From positions 133,418-197,417 of the forward strand of contig CAZTBP010000005.1 of the NCBI GenBank assembly GCA_964612145.1: a stretch of 64,000 bases of DNA. The letters run 5' to 3'. The notes under the pieces were generated by a model. It did not search any database. It saw only the letters and a program-made list of their open reading frames with translations, and was not told the DNA's origin. The DNA is from JAGNLV01 sp964612145 (GTDB lineage Bacteria; Zixibacteria; MSB-5A5; GN15; FEB-12). Position 1 is the first letter of the stretch, and every line of letters starts with the position of its first letter. Position numbers and translations under genes: made by a program. This document shows, one piece after another, positions 25,696 to 34,545 of the stretch.

Positions 25696-26388
25696 ATGAA
25701 GCTGACCATCGTCATCCCCGTTTACAACGAGCTCCCAACCCTCGAAAATATCATTGCGAGGGTCAAAGCGTCGCCCGTACCCGACAAGGAAATCATAATA
25801 GTCGACGATTACTCTACCGACGGGACCCGTGAGCTGCTCAAAGACAAATTGGAAGCCGAGGTTGACAGGGTTGTCTATCAGCCGCAGAATTACGGCAAAG
25901 GCGCTGCTTTGAGGACCGGATTTCAGCATGCAACCGGCGACATTGTTATTGTCCAGGATGCCGATCTTGAATACGACCCGAACGAATATCCTACTCTCAT
26001 CCGCCCGATAGTAAATGATGAGGCTGATGTTGTCTACGGCTCCCGTTTCATGGGCGGCGGACCGCATCGGGTCGTGTATTTCTGGCACTATGTGGGCAAC
26101 CGGTTCCTTACCCTGCTGTCCAATATGTTCACCAATATTAACCTGACCGATATGGAAACCTGCTATAAGGTATTCCGGCGAGAGATTATACAGTCGATTG
26201 AAATCAGGGAAAATCGGTTCGGGTTTGAGCCGGAGATCACGGCCAAGATTGCCCGGCGCCGACTGCGCATCTTTGAGATGGGGATTTCGTACTACGGGCG
26301 GACGTACGACGAGGGCAAAAAGATCGGCTGGAAAGACGGGATGCGGGCTATCTGGTGTATTCTCAAATACAATTTATTCGTCAAGTAA
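25696..26388 (+). CDS. Family 2 glycosyltransferase (dolichol-phosphate mannosyltransferase-like)
   Basis: The 230 residues form a GT-A domain with IVIPVYNE (4-11), VDDYSTDGT (about 36-44), and the DAD metal motif in VQDADLEYDPNEYP (about 84-98). GSRFMGGG and the acceptor segment ETCYKVFRREI are typical of DPM1-type enzymes, which transfer a sugar to a polyprenyl phosphate on the cytoplasmic membrane face. There is no C-terminal transmembrane region. It converges on the epimerase gene with only 13 bp between stops. An envelope glycan role is inferred from neighbouring nucleotide-sugar genes. Confidence 0.88.
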   Translation: MKLTIVIPVYNELPTLENIIARVKASPVPDKEIIIVDDYSTDGTRELLKDKLEAEVDRVVYQPQNYGKGAALRTGFQHATGDIVIVQDADLEYDPNEYPTLIRPIVNDEADVVYGSRFMGGGPHRVVYFWHYVGNRFLTLLSNMFTNINLTDMETCYKVFRREIIQSIEIRENRFGFEPEITAKIARRRLRIFEMGISYYGRTYDEGKKIGWKDGMRAIWCILKYNLFVK

Positions 26389-26401
26389 AGTAGTGCTTCA
26401 A

Positions 26402-27376
26402 CTAAGCCCAGCCGCGCTTCTGCAGATTGCGCCGCTGGTAGGCGTAGACTTGAGGCTCGCGGATCGCATCGAGATACCAGTCGATATTCTGCTTGAGCCC
26501 TTGTCTTAATGAAACTTTGGGCCTATAGCCAAGGAGTTTTCTCGCCTGCGAAATGTCGCCAATGAACGAGGAAATTTCACCCACCCGCTTTTGTGTGCTG
26601 CTAATCGGGGAGTCCGAGTCCAGGTATTCAATGATCCAGTGAGCCAAATCTAGCAGCCTCTCCCCTTTGCCGAACGACAAATTAAATGTCTTTCCGGCCA
26701 CCCTGTCATACCGACTGACAATCCTCTCGAACCCATCGGCACAATCATCGATATACGTGAAATCGAGTTGCTTTTCTTTGCCGAAGACCTCAATTGGCCG
26801 GTTGCGTCGGGCATAGTAGATGAACAGCGGAATGACCCGCTCGGAAACATCGTAGCGTCCATATACGTTGGAAAGCCGGACAATAACCGGTTTGATACCA
26901 TAGCATTCGTGATAGCTGTGAATCAGCGCCTCAGTGCCGAACTTTGAGGCTGTATAGGGTGACTTGATCTGTGTCACGTGAGTCGAAGGCTCCGTCCGCT
27001 TCTCCCCCGGAGCCGACTCACCGTAGACTTCACGCGAAGAGGCAAAACAAAACCGCTCAATACCCTTGCTCCGCGCCCACTCCAGCAGGTTGAAGGTCAT
27101 GAGGTAGTTGTCCAGAGCAAGTTTCGGATTCACTACCAGATCATGCACCCGGGCATTGGCGGCCAGGTGAATGATGATGTTCGGTGTCCGGCGCATCCGA
27201 ATCATGGTTATCGGTTTGCGCAAGTCATGGATAATAGTTTTCCGGTCGAGGTCTCGATCCCAGTAGTTATGCCGAATATCCAGCGGGAAGACGGTGTGGC
27301 CGTCGGCGGTAAGGGTCTGACAGACGGCGGTCCCGACTGTACCTGAGGAGCCGGTTACTAAAACAGTCTTCCCCAT
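26402..27376 (-). CDS. NAD-dependent epimerase/dehydratase (extended SDR)
   Basis: The 324 residues form an extended short-chain dehydrogenase. The NAD-binding motif TGSSGTVG is at 8-15. HLAANARVHD (about 70) and SSREVYG (about 112) follow, with the active site YTASK (Y and K about 141-145). RLSNVYG precedes the substrate-binding half. It likely interconverts or modifies a nucleotide sugar, for example a UDP-sugar 4-epimerase or decarboxylase. It starts three bases after the nucleotide-sugar dehydrogenase stop, so the two are an operon and probably act in sequence on one UDP-sugar. Confidence 0.88.
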   Translation of the reverse strand: MGKTVLVTGSSGTVGTAVCQTLTADGHTVFPLDIRHNYWDRDLDRKTIIHDLRKPITMIRMRRTPNIIIHLAANARVHDLVVNPKLALDNYLMTFNLLEWARSKGIERFCFASSREVYGESAPGEKRTEPSTHVTQIKSPYTASKFGTEALIHSYHECYGIKPVIVRLSNVYGRYDVSERVIPLFIYYARRNRPIEVFGKEKQLDFTYIDDCADGFERIVSRYDRVAGKTFNLSFGKGERLLDLAHWIIEYLDSDSPISSTQKRVGEISSFIGDISQARKLLGYRPKVSLRQGLKQNIDWYLDAIREPQVYAYQRRNLQKRGWA

Positions 27377-27379
27377 ACT

Positions 27380-28681
27380 TTACCGCACCAGGTCGAACCC
27401 GGCGTCCTTCCATCCCCTGGGGTTGAGAATGCGGAAATAATCGAAAACGAGTTTCTTGCGCATCAGCACGGCCACTTCTTTGGGCTTGAGCAGGCTGAAC
27501 CGACGATGGGGGCAGCCGATAATCACTGCTGAAGCACCTCTCAGAGCGGCTTCACTGTTCGGCTCAAGCGGTATTGTGGTATCCGGGATAGTCTCTTGAG
27601 AACCCAATAGGGGGTCGTGAACCGCCAGTTTGACGTGTCGGCGACGCAGCATTTTGGCCAACTCGACCGCCCGCGAATCACGGGTATCATCAACTTCCGC
27701 CTTGAACGCCACCCCTAGCAGGGCGACTTTTTTACCCTTCAGCGAACCCAGCTTGTCCTTAAGCAGGTCAATCATATTCTCCAGTACGAGACTGTTGATG
27801 TCCAGCGCCACGCGCGCCGACTCGAACCGGTAGCCCAGGCTGGTTTCTTTCGAATTTAGCAGATTGCAGTCTTTGGGCAGGCAGGAGCCGCCAAATCCAA
27901 GCCCCGGATTGAAGTAGTCCTGGCCTATCCGTGGATCCAGGCCTATCCCCTGCCGGAGCGCATCGATATCCAGTCCCTGCCCTCTTGCAAACTCCGCCAG
28001 TTCATGGATGTAGGCCAGTCGATAGGCAAGGTACGTATTGGAGGCGAGCTTGATCAGTTCGGCCGACTTCCAGTCAGTGTTGATAACCGGGATCGATTTG
28101 GGGTACACGTGGCGGTAAATCATGACGAGCCGGGCAGCATCGCGTTTTTCGCGGGTGCCCAGGATAATGCGCCAGGGTTTCTCAGTATCTTCGTAGGCCA
28201 TGCCTTCGCGAAGAAATTCTGGGTTTACCACGAGCTTTACGGCTTTGCCGTGGGGTGTGTTATCGAGCAATTTTCGGAATTGCTCGGCAAAACCCATAAT
28301 GTTGGTCGATTTCAGCACTACTGTCGGCGGCGCCTTACGCTTAACTCCGCCAATCCAGCCGGCGATCTGCTCAAACGGCTCAAGGCGCATGCTCCAGTTA
28401 TTCCGGTTGGCCGAATCGATAGCAATGTAGACGACGTTGGCGGCTTCATACCGTTTCTTTTCCGTGAGAGACGGCCGCAGGCGCTTACTTTTTACAACAT
28501 CGCGAAGGCGCGCGGCCAGTTTGGGCTCACGGAAATGCAGGCGGCCCCGCTGAAGCCGGTCAATAATATCCGGGTTGGTATCCGCGACTGTGACGGGAAA
28601 GCCTTTGTCAGCGAGGAACACCGCAGTGGCCAGACCGACATAGCCGGCTCCGACGACAAGAATTGAGGGCTTAGTCTTCAT
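27380..28681 (-). CDS. Nucleotide-sugar dehydrogenase (UDP-glucose 6-dehydrogenase family)
   Basis: From ATG 28681 the protein has 433 residues. It shows the NAD motif VGAGYVGLATA, STNIMGFAEQF, NPEFLREGMA (about 165), and the catalytic cysteine in FGGSCLPKD (about 253-260). The C-terminal UDP-binding domain carries ALLGVAFKAEVDDTRDSRA. The enzyme oxidises the C6 alcohol of a UDP-sugar to the acid. A TTG 39 bases upstream also opens the frame, but it is the first base of a good -35 box, so the ATG is preferred. No Shine-Dalgarno is visible, and the transcript is probably leaderless. Confidence 0.9.
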   Translation of the reverse strand: MKTKPSILVVGAGYVGLATAVFLADKGFPVTVADTNPDIIDRLQRGRLHFREPKLAARLRDVVKSKRLRPSLTEKKRYEAANVVYIAIDSANRNNWSMRLEPFEQIAGWIGGVKRKAPPTVVLKSTNIMGFAEQFRKLLDNTPHGKAVKLVVNPEFLREGMAYEDTEKPWRIILGTREKRDAARLVMIYRHVYPKSIPVINTDWKSAELIKLASNTYLAYRLAYIHELAEFARGQGLDIDALRQGIGLDPRIGQDYFNPGLGFGGSCLPKDCNLLNSKETSLGYRFESARVALDINSLVLENMIDLLKDKLGSLKGKKVALLGVAFKAEVDDTRDSRAVELAKMLRRRHVKLAVHDPLLGSQETIPDTTIPLEPNSEAALRGASAVIIGCPHRRFSLLKPKEVAVLMRKKLVFDYFRILNPRGWKDAGFDLVR

Positions 28682-28691
28682 ATTGGAGTAG

Positions 28692-28720
28692 TATATAACG
28701 CCTGGAGTCAGAACAGACAA
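28692..28720 (-). promoter_or_regulatory. Promoter predicted to give a leaderless dehydrogenase mRNA
   Basis: On the minus strand TTGTCT (28720-28715) and TATATA (28697-28692) are separated by exactly 17 bases. The ATG at 28681 lies ten bases beyond the -10, so the start site should fall within about four bases of the start codon. Confidence 0.5.
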
Positions 28721-28752
28721 ATGGTTATTGTCTGACGTTTGGCAAGGGGCCC

Positions 28753-29682
28753 TTAATCGGGTTGATCGGCCGAGACGAGCTGTCCGGCTGCCTTATAGCC
28801 CCAATCAATCAACCGGCGACACTCCCGAAACCGCAGCTTGTTGCCGGGGACACCGAGTACGACGGCCGTCATCCGCCTACCGGAATCGTCGGCCACAATC
28901 GTCACCAGGCAGTAGTCGGCGGCTCTTATATAGCCGGTCTTGCCCGAAAGGACCTCATACGGCGAATGCATCAGCAGGTTGGTATTGGCCATTCCACGAT
29001 AGGTGTTTCTGTAATTGACGACCGTTGTCTTGTATTTGTGTGTGGAGGAAATTTCTCGAATAAGCGGGTAATCATACGCATAGTGCAGGATCTTGGCTAC
29101 CTCATGGGCGGTCGAGACGTTTTTGCTGGAGAGCCCGGTTGGTTCAACAAAGCTGGTGTGTTCCAGGCCAAGCGATTTCACCTTCCGGTTCATTTCCTTG
29201 GCGAACTCTTCGATGGAACCACTGACGGTGCGGGCTATGGCCCGTGCGGCGCGATTGTCCGAATTCATCAGTGCGGCGTGCAGCAGATCGTACAGCGACA
29301 TCTCGAAGCCGCGCCGCAATCGAGAGCGGCTGGAGCGGTAGGCATCTTGTTTACTGATCGTGGCGGTGGAGTCCAGATCAATGCCGCTGTCAAGTAATAC
29401 CATTGCCATGACCAGTTTGCTTATCGAGGCAATCGGTCGCACCTCATCGGCATTCTTGGCATACAGCACCTGGCCGTTTTCGTAATTCACGAGCAGTGCA
29501 GCCCGCGTATTGAGGTACGGTCCTTCATCCTGTACCGTTTCAAAATCGAACGTGTAGGTTTTTTTCAGCGACGAGAGACCGGGACGGTCCTCCGCTTCCA
29601 GAAAGTACACGGTATTGGCGGAGAAGAAGACGAATGCCGCCAGCATGAGCAGGACGTTGGGCAGAGTCTTACGCTGTACCAT
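28753..29682 (-). CDS. D-alanyl-D-alanine carboxypeptidase (peptidase S11, PBP5/7-like)
   Basis: The 309 residues begin with a signal peptide or anchor (LPNVLLMLAAFVFF). A penicillin-binding S11 domain follows: SISK (nucleophile S86, K89), SDN (141-143) and KTG (248-250). The enzyme trims the terminal D-Ala from peptidoglycan pentapeptides, or acts as an endopeptidase like PBP7. The C-terminal domain and amphipathic membrane helix of PBP5 are missing, so PBP7/DacF-like function is possible. It lies on its own between the ABC permease and the dehydrogenase operon. Confidence 0.9.
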   Translation of the reverse strand: MVQRKTLPNVLLMLAAFVFFSANTVYFLEAEDRPGLSSLKKTYTFDFETVQDEGPYLNTRAALLVNYENGQVLYAKNADEVRPIASISKLVMAMVLLDSGIDLDSTATISKQDAYRSSRSRLRRGFEMSLYDLLHAALMNSDNRAARAIARTVSGSIEEFAKEMNRKVKSLGLEHTSFVEPTGLSSKNVSTAHEVAKILHYAYDYPLIREISSTHKYKTTVVNYRNTYRGMANTNLLMHSPYEVLSGKTGYIRAADYCLVTIVADDSGRRMTAVVLGVPGNKLRFRECRRLIDWGYKAAGQLVSADQPD

Positions 29683-29731
29683 AGGCTGTGTTGCTGACCT
29701 CCTTGTTGTTCGCGGTAATTCTCTTATATGT

Positions 29732-31042
29732 TTAGTATCGGACCCATTTCATAATTTCCGGCAGGGTCGGGCGTTTTCCGTACATCAAAATACCGACCCG
29801 GAAAACCTTGGCTGTCAACCAGACCGTCGCAATCACTGACAGGCACAGAAGCAGAAAGCCCAGGGCCGCCTGGGCCACGATGCCCGAAAACAGCGAATAC
29901 TCAGTCAGGGTCGGGGCCACGAAAAGTATTCTCATAGTCATCATTGTCGGCGTAAACAGCGGAATAAATGACAGCACTGTTGACAAAACCGAGTTTGGTT
30001 CCTGAACCGTATGCATTGCCACGAAGACCGGCAGCATCATCGAGATTGTCAGCGGAAAGACAAAATTCTGTGCCTCCTTCTCTGACGTGACTATCGAGCC
30101 GAGCAAAGCGAACAGCGTCGAATAGAGCAGGTAACCGGCCAGCAGGAAGCCGGCGAAAGACAGAATGATCAGCGGATTGAAAACAATCCGCTCGATTGCC
30201 GGGTCGATACTCAGCGCGGCCCGGAAAGAATACATAATACCGCCGATCACGATCCAGATGGCCACCTGAGTAAATGTAGCCGCCCCCAGCGCCATGACTT
30301 TCCCCAGCATCAGCTGGAAAGGTGACACCGACGACACCAGCACTTCCATGATTCGCGAGTTCTTTTCCTCGATTACGTTACGCATAACCAGCTGGCCATA
30401 GCCGAAAATCATACCAAACATCAGCATGACAAAAATCAGCGCGGCAAAATACTTGTGCAAAAATGACGTGGTTTCCCCGCTGGCGTCGCGCACGGTTAGA
30501 TCAAGACGGCGGGTCAGGCTGATTACGGAGTCGACATCGAGATTGATTTCTGATTTCTGGAGCCGTTTCGACGCCAGAATAGAGGACAGATTGCGTTCGA
30601 TCTGGCTTTCTGTGCGGAAATTCGTTGAGTTGCTGATCGCAAAAACACTGTCGTTGCTCGTCTCCGGAGCCGCCTTAATGACAACAACGTATCTCAGTTC
30701 TTCATCGGTGACTGCCTGAGCAAGCGAATCGTACACTGTCGCATAACGGGCGGAATCACCTGTCGGCACTTCAAACACTCCGCTGATGTTATATCGCGGC
30801 GACTCGCCGTCGTCGAGGGTAATGCCGCGCAGGGAGTCGGCAAAAATCCGCCCCACCTCTTCCCCGCTCTGATCGATGACAGCCAGCGACTGGGGTTTTG
30901 ATACTTCAGAACTGGCAAACAACATTGGCAGCAGCATAAAGCCCGCCATCAGCAGCGGCGTGAGGAATATACCGGCAACAAAGGACTTCTTCTTGACGAC
31001 CTGGAAGTATTCCTGCTTGAAGATGACCATGAATTTATGCAT
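29732..31042 (-). CDS. ABC-2 type exporter permease (NatB-like)
   Basis: The 436 residues have a first transmembrane helix near 20-45, a large extracytoplasmic domain (about 50-200), and then five or six C-terminal helices. EEKNSRIMEVLVSSVSPFQLMLGK (about 228-251) is the typical cytoplasmic loop of NatB-type permeases. It pairs with the ATPase gene, which it overlaps by eight bases. Such exporters move sodium, drugs, lipids or other small molecules; the substrate is not predictable. Confidence 0.88.
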   Translation of the reverse strand: MHKFMVIFKQEYFQVVKKKSFVAGIFLTPLLMAGFMLLPMLFASSEVSKPQSLAVIDQSGEEVGRIFADSLRGITLDDGESPRYNISGVFEVPTGDSARYATVYDSLAQAVTDEELRYVVVIKAAPETSNDSVFAISNSTNFRTESQIERNLSSILASKRLQKSEINLDVDSVISLTRRLDLTVRDASGETTSFLHKYFAALIFVMLMFGMIFGYGQLVMRNVIEEKNSRIMEVLVSSVSPFQLMLGKVMALGAATFTQVAIWIVIGGIMYSFRAALSIDPAIERIVFNPLIILSFAGFLLAGYLLYSTLFALLGSIVTSEKEAQNFVFPLTISMMLPVFVAMHTVQEPNSVLSTVLSFIPLFTPTMMTMRILFVAPTLTEYSLFSGIVAQAALGFLLLCLSVIATVWLTAKVFRVGILMYGKRPTLPEIMKWVRY

Positions 31043-31967
31043 TGGTCACCTCCTCTCCCCGCTTGACTGTCGAGGGATCGACACTCGCCTTTTCAATGAA
31101 GATATCGTAGAGTGACGGTTCAACCAGTTCGAAACGGGTCACTCTGACTTTTTCGGAAACAGCTCGGAGAATTTCGGAAGGGTCGGTGCCATCTTCAAGG
31201 TCAACTTCGATGTAGTTGTTGAACTCAGTTATTTCGCGAACCCCCGTCAATCGTCGGACAAATCCGCCGTCGCCCTCGAAAGCAAATTGGAGCGTGTTTT
31301 TGCCGAACTGTGCCTTGATGTCGCTCAGGCGACCATCGAGAACTTTCTCTCCCTGTGAGATCATGCAGACGTGATCGCAGAGTTTTTCAGCCTGTTCCAT
31401 GACATGGGTCGAGAACAGGATGGTCTTCTTCGCCCGCTTGAGATCGAGAATGATGTTTTTGATCAGTTCGATATTGATCGGGTCAAGTCCGGAGAAGAGC
31501 TCATCAAAAATGACAATCTGCGGGTCGTGAATTACCGTCGTGACAAACTGAAGTTTCTGCTGCATCCCCTTGGAGAGCTCTTCGACCTTGTGATTTTTGT
31601 ATTCCCGCAGGTTCATGCGCTCCAGCCAGGGGTCGGTATTGGCTTTAATGTCGGATGCTGCCGCCCCCTTCAACTCGCCCATGTATAGAATAACCTCGGC
31701 CAGTGTCAGCTTCTTGTAGAGTCCCCGCTCTTCGGGAAGATACCCCACCTGGTTCCGAAACTCCGGGCCGACCGGCTTGTCGTCCCAGAGAATGCGCCCG
31801 GAGTCGGGCATGGTGATATTCATGATCATGCGGATGGTCGTGGTCTTACCGGCTCCATTGGGGCCGATAATACCGAATATCACACCCTGGGGCACCACCA
31901 GGGAGAGGTTGTTGACAGCCACTTTGCCGTCGAATTCTTTGCGGATGTTATCCAGTTGTAGTCGCAT
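31035..31967 (-). CDS. ABC transporter ATP-binding protein (NatA-like)
   Basis: The 310 residues contain Walker A GPNGAGKTT (about 35-43), a Q-loop near VGYLPEERGLY, the signature LSKGMQQK (about 132-139), Walker B IVIFDELFSGLDP (about 152-164) and the H-loop STHVMEQ. A C-terminal ~85-residue DUF4162-like domain follows. It energises the downstream NatB-like permease, which overlaps its stop. AGGTGA lies just before ATG 31967. Confidence 0.93.
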   Translation of the reverse strand: MRLQLDNIRKEFDGKVAVNNLSLVVPQGVIFGIIGPNGAGKTTTIRMIMNITMPDSGRILWDDKPVGPEFRNQVGYLPEERGLYKKLTLAEVILYMGELKGAAASDIKANTDPWLERMNLREYKNHKVEELSKGMQQKLQFVTTVIHDPQIVIFDELFSGLDPINIELIKNIILDLKRAKKTILFSTHVMEQAEKLCDHVCMISQGEKVLDGRLSDIKAQFGKNTLQFAFEGDGGFVRRLTGVREITEFNNYIEVDLEDGTDPSEILRAVSEKVRVTRFELVEPSLYDIFIEKASVDPSTVKRGEEVTNA

Positions 31968-32005
31968 TCTTCACCTATTAGCGTTACAGCAAATGTTGAT
32001 ACGGA

Positions 32006-32039
32006 TTGGCCCTGTTTGGGTCAACTAAAAACGGGCCAA
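32006..32039 (-). terminator. Hairpin between DUF72 gene and ABC operon
   Basis: TTGGCCC (32006-32012) and GGGCCAA (32033-32039) pair, with extra TTT/AAA pairing inside the loop. On the minus strand it follows the DUF72 stop. No U-run follows, so it is a weak or Rho-assisted terminator at best. Confidence 0.3.
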
Positions 32040-32044
32040 GAGAC

Positions 32045-32818
32045 TTAAACGCCAAGCATTTGCTTCATATTGACCGCGTTTGCCGCGGCCTGCCCCAGGT
32101 GGCAGTTGTTGAAGAGTACAAACAGCCGTTTGACGTTCCCCTTGGCTTTCAGCTTCTCTATCCTCTGTTTCCACTCCTGCAGTTCGTCCTCGGAATACGA
32201 GTAGTCATACCGAAGCGGGCCGCCGTCCCACCACTTCTCGGCGTTTCGGCCATGAAGCCGGAGATAGGCTGTGTCCGAGGTCGCAAACAGATCAGGATCG
32301 AGTAAATTCGGGAGTCTGGGCTCATCGACACATACATATCCGATCCCTTCCTTGCGCAGGCGGTTATACATCGTCCGATTAACCCAGCTTCGATGCCGGA
32401 ACTCGGCAAACAACGGTCGGGGCTCCAGCGCAGCTTTGAGCATGCTGATATAGTCCAGTGCGTTGCTGGTGAATTTGAATGAGTACGGGAATTGGGCCAG
32501 CAGACCGGACAGCTTGCCGGATTCCTCCATCGGCTCCAGTGCCTGCTGATATTTCTCGAGGTCTTCTTCCAACTCGTTCCGGCGGTGCGTGAACGACTGC
32601 GGGACCTTCACGATAAAATCGAAACCGTCCGGCGCTTTCTTCACAAGATTGTGCATCACCGCCGGGTGCGGGATACTGTAGTACGTGGAATTGATTTCGA
32701 CTGTGGGGAAGTGCTCGACATAGTGGTTGAGCATTTTCCCCTTATCGATATCAGCCGGGTAGAATTTCCCCCGCCAGTCGTCGAAGCTGAAACCTGATGT
32801 TCCGATGCGAATGTCCAA
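32045..32818 (-). CDS. DUF72 family protein (YecE-like TIM barrel)
   Basis: DUF72 features are IGTSGFSFDDWRGKFYP at the start, FPTVEINSTYYSIP, VKVPQSFTH, AEFRHRSWV, CVDEPRLP and the end motif YVLFNNCHLGQAAANA-like. The family has a TIM-barrel fold and no settled function. From the TTG at 32818 (GGAGAG eight bases upstream) the protein has 257 residues, close to family length. The frame is open to another TTG at 32884, but those extra residues are not family-like and lie over a hairpin. It stands apart from the membrane operon upstream. Confidence 0.85.
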   Translation of the reverse strand: MDIRIGTSGFSFDDWRGKFYPADIDKGKMLNHYVEHFPTVEINSTYYSIPHPAVMHNLVKKAPDGFDFIVKVPQSFTHRRNELEEDLEKYQQALEPMEESGKLSGLLAQFPYSFKFTSNALDYISMLKAALEPRPLFAEFRHRSWVNRTMYNRLRKEGIGYVCVDEPRLPNLLDPDLFATSDTAYLRLHGRNAEKWWDGGPLRYDYSYSEDELQEWKQRIEKLKAKGNVKRLFVLFNNCHLGQAAANAVNMKQMLGV

Positions 32819-32955
32819 CTTTTTGTTCTCTCCGGAGCTCCTTGCGTGACAGCCAGCCGAAACGGCTGACTGTGTTACCCTCAATACGCCTGATTGGTCA
32901 AGTTGTTGCAGGATAGGCCAAGCGCCGTCGGCCGGACAATCACAATCGGTGCCAC

Positions 32956-33108
32956 TCAGTCCCGATCATCGCGCCGCCGCCGCTTTTTGTCTTTTTGCGG
33001 CCGCTGTTGAAACCGCACCGCTGCACAATTCGGGCAGACCCATTTGCGCTGCTTGTGGAATGAGCGTTTCTCCTCGTCCATCGGGCTTTTGCAGCGGGGG
33101 CAGCGCAC
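32956..33108 (-). CDS. Small zinc-ribbon protein, 50 aa
   Basis: The minus strand from GTG 33108 encodes VRCPRCKSPMDEEKRS, then WVCPNCAAVRF, then a basic Lys/Arg-rich tail. The two CxxC pairs, 18 residues apart, form a classical zinc ribbon. The GTG is seven bases past the stop of the upstream membrane gene, and TGAGGG overlapping that stop can act as ribosome-binding site. The pairs suggest nucleic-acid or protein binding. It is the last gene of the five-gene operon. It is short, but composition and motif make chance unlikely. Confidence 0.6.
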   Translation of the reverse strand: MRCPRCKSPMDEEKRSFHKQRKWVCPNCAAVRFQQRPQKDKKRRRRDDRD

Positions 33109-33115
33109 GATGCCC

Positions 33116-33730
33116 TCAGTTTGTCAGACGGAGGAAATCGGTCAGGAGAAATTCCATGCGGCCGATGAAGGTCGACATGCGGGACATGACGGTGTAGCCG
33201 AACGTCGTGCCGAAAAAGATCATAAGAAAATATATGCCCACTTTGGCCGACACGCCCAGCGGTCCTTTGTGTTCACGGCTAAAGTAAAAATAAGAGATTG
33301 TCGAGAGTACACCGGCGATGACCACTATGGCCGAGAAATTGAAGCCGCCATCGGCCGTAAAGAGCGGCATTACGGTGGCCGACATTTGTTTGAGCGTGCG
33401 GGCCTCCAGCATGACCGGAATGGCAACGCCGGCGCCTGAACCGATCAGTACTGCGATCGCCAGTCGCGACAGGTAGCTTGTCTTTCGATGAAACCGGCCG
33501 AACATCAGCAGCCCGAGAATAAAAGGGATAATGAGCAGCACTTTGCCGTCGCCAAATAGTGGAATAAACAGAAGGTCTATCAACGTGTTGGTCCACGTAA
33601 TCACGAGGAAGTAGCCGATCGCGACGCCGATAAGCAGCGACTCCGCCATGCGGTACGCGGGATTGTCACGATAGAGGAAGCTGAGTATAGCCAGCGTCAG
33701 AACGCCGGCTACGATAGTGCCGATATCCAT
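33116..33730 (-). CDS. Uncharacterised multi-pass membrane protein, 204 aa
   Basis: I do not recognise a named family. About six hydrophobic segments are visible (roughly 3-18, 30-50, 60-78, 88-105, 135-152, 165-182), with few charged loops. It overlaps the upstream gene by one base (TGATG) and precedes the zinc-ribbon gene by seven bases, so it is translationally coupled on both sides. Fourth of five genes in the operon. Its role is probably structural within a membrane complex made by this cluster (inference). Confidence 0.75.
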   Translation of the reverse strand: MDIGTIVAGVLTLAILSFLYRDNPAYRMAESLLIGVAIGYFLVITWTNTLIDLLFIPLFGDGKVLLIIPFILGLLMFGRFHRKTSYLSRLAIAVLIGSGAGVAIPVMLEARTLKQMSATVMPLFTADGGFNFSAIVVIAGVLSTISYFYFSREHKGPLGVSAKVGIYFLMIFFGTTFGYTVMSRMSTFIGRMEFLLTDFLRLTN

Positions 33731-34545
33731 CAGCGTCCGCCCTTCCGCTTTCGATTGCGGCCGGCAAAATACAGCACGTTGCCGGCGATGATCAAGCCGA
33801 TCACATAGAGATGTGCGACAGTCTGGGCCAGCATCCCACGCTCTCCCCCACCGCCGGTCTCGATCAGTTTTTCGTATTCGGCCGCCCCACGGAGCCCGCC
33901 GACCATAGCGAACATCTGCCCTGAGGACAGGTAAGGATCGTAGGTTGTTACCATAGCGGCCGTGACCGCGCCAACTATTCGAACGCCATAGCGACTGGCG
34001 CCGTATTCGATCCAGTGGGTCGTAAGGGATCCGTCGGCCACGGATACGACGCCTGCTATATCGTCGTAGGTTTCGATGTCCAGCAGCAACGGCATGTCCG
34101 AATAGACGTTACCCAGGTAGTCCTCAGGGTAGGTCTTGGAGAATGATTCGCCCATCGAAAGAATGGCCGCGATAAACTGTGGTTTGAAACCGAGGTACAC
34201 GTAATCTTCACCGTATTCTTTACCAAATTCGCGGGCTGTCTGCTGCATCAGGCGGTAGCCCACGCCCGTCCCCTCGGCCAGCAGGGCGGTGCCGATGAGT
34301 TTAATATCGCGGCTGAAAGCGTGACGCATCACGGCCAGCGCGAGCGGTCGTATCTCCGGCAGCGATGACGCCTCGTGATCAAACGACACGATTATGGTCG
34401 AGCCCGGCGGGAGCGAGTCGATATAGTTGTACATCTTCCGGGTGTCCGAGGAGACCTCGACATCGATTGAGATATTCAGCGCCATCGCGACAAAGATAGC
34501 GACAAACAACCCGGCGAAAATCCAGTGTCGGGATTCAAGTATCAT
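33730..34545 (-). CDS. Uncharacterised membrane-anchored protein, 271 aa
   Basis: A transmembrane anchor lies at about 8-27 and a second at about 243-262, with a soluble alpha/beta domain of ~215 residues between. The domain contains GSTIIVSFDHEASSLPEIRPL, MRHAFSRDIKLIG, and a glycine-rich GGLRGAAEYEKLIETGGGGE near the end. No catalytic motif is recognised. The soluble domain probably faces outward. It is coupled to both neighbours by overlapping start and stop codons (ATGA, TGATG). The pattern recalls the companion of DUF6754-type proteins, an impression rather than a search result. Confidence 0.75.
   Translation of the reverse strand: MILESRHWIFAGLFVAIFVAMALNISIDVEVSSDTRKMYNYIDSLPPGSTIIVSFDHEASSLPEIRPLALAVMRHAFSRDIKLIGTALLAEGTGVGYRLMQQTAREFGKEYGEDYVYLGFKPQFIAAILSMGESFSKTYPEDYLGNVYSDMPLLLDIETYDDIAGVVSVADGSLTTHWIEYGASRYGVRIVGAVTAAMVTTYDPYLSSGQMFAMVGGLRGAAEYEKLIETGGGGERGMLAQTVAHLYVIGLIIAGNVLYFAGRNRKRKGGR

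Noticed and set aside
32840..32870. Upstream TTG start at 32884 for the DUF72 protein
   Set aside because: The added residues cover an AGCCG/CGGCT hairpin and do not resemble DUF72 N-termini, while TTG 32818 has a good SD.
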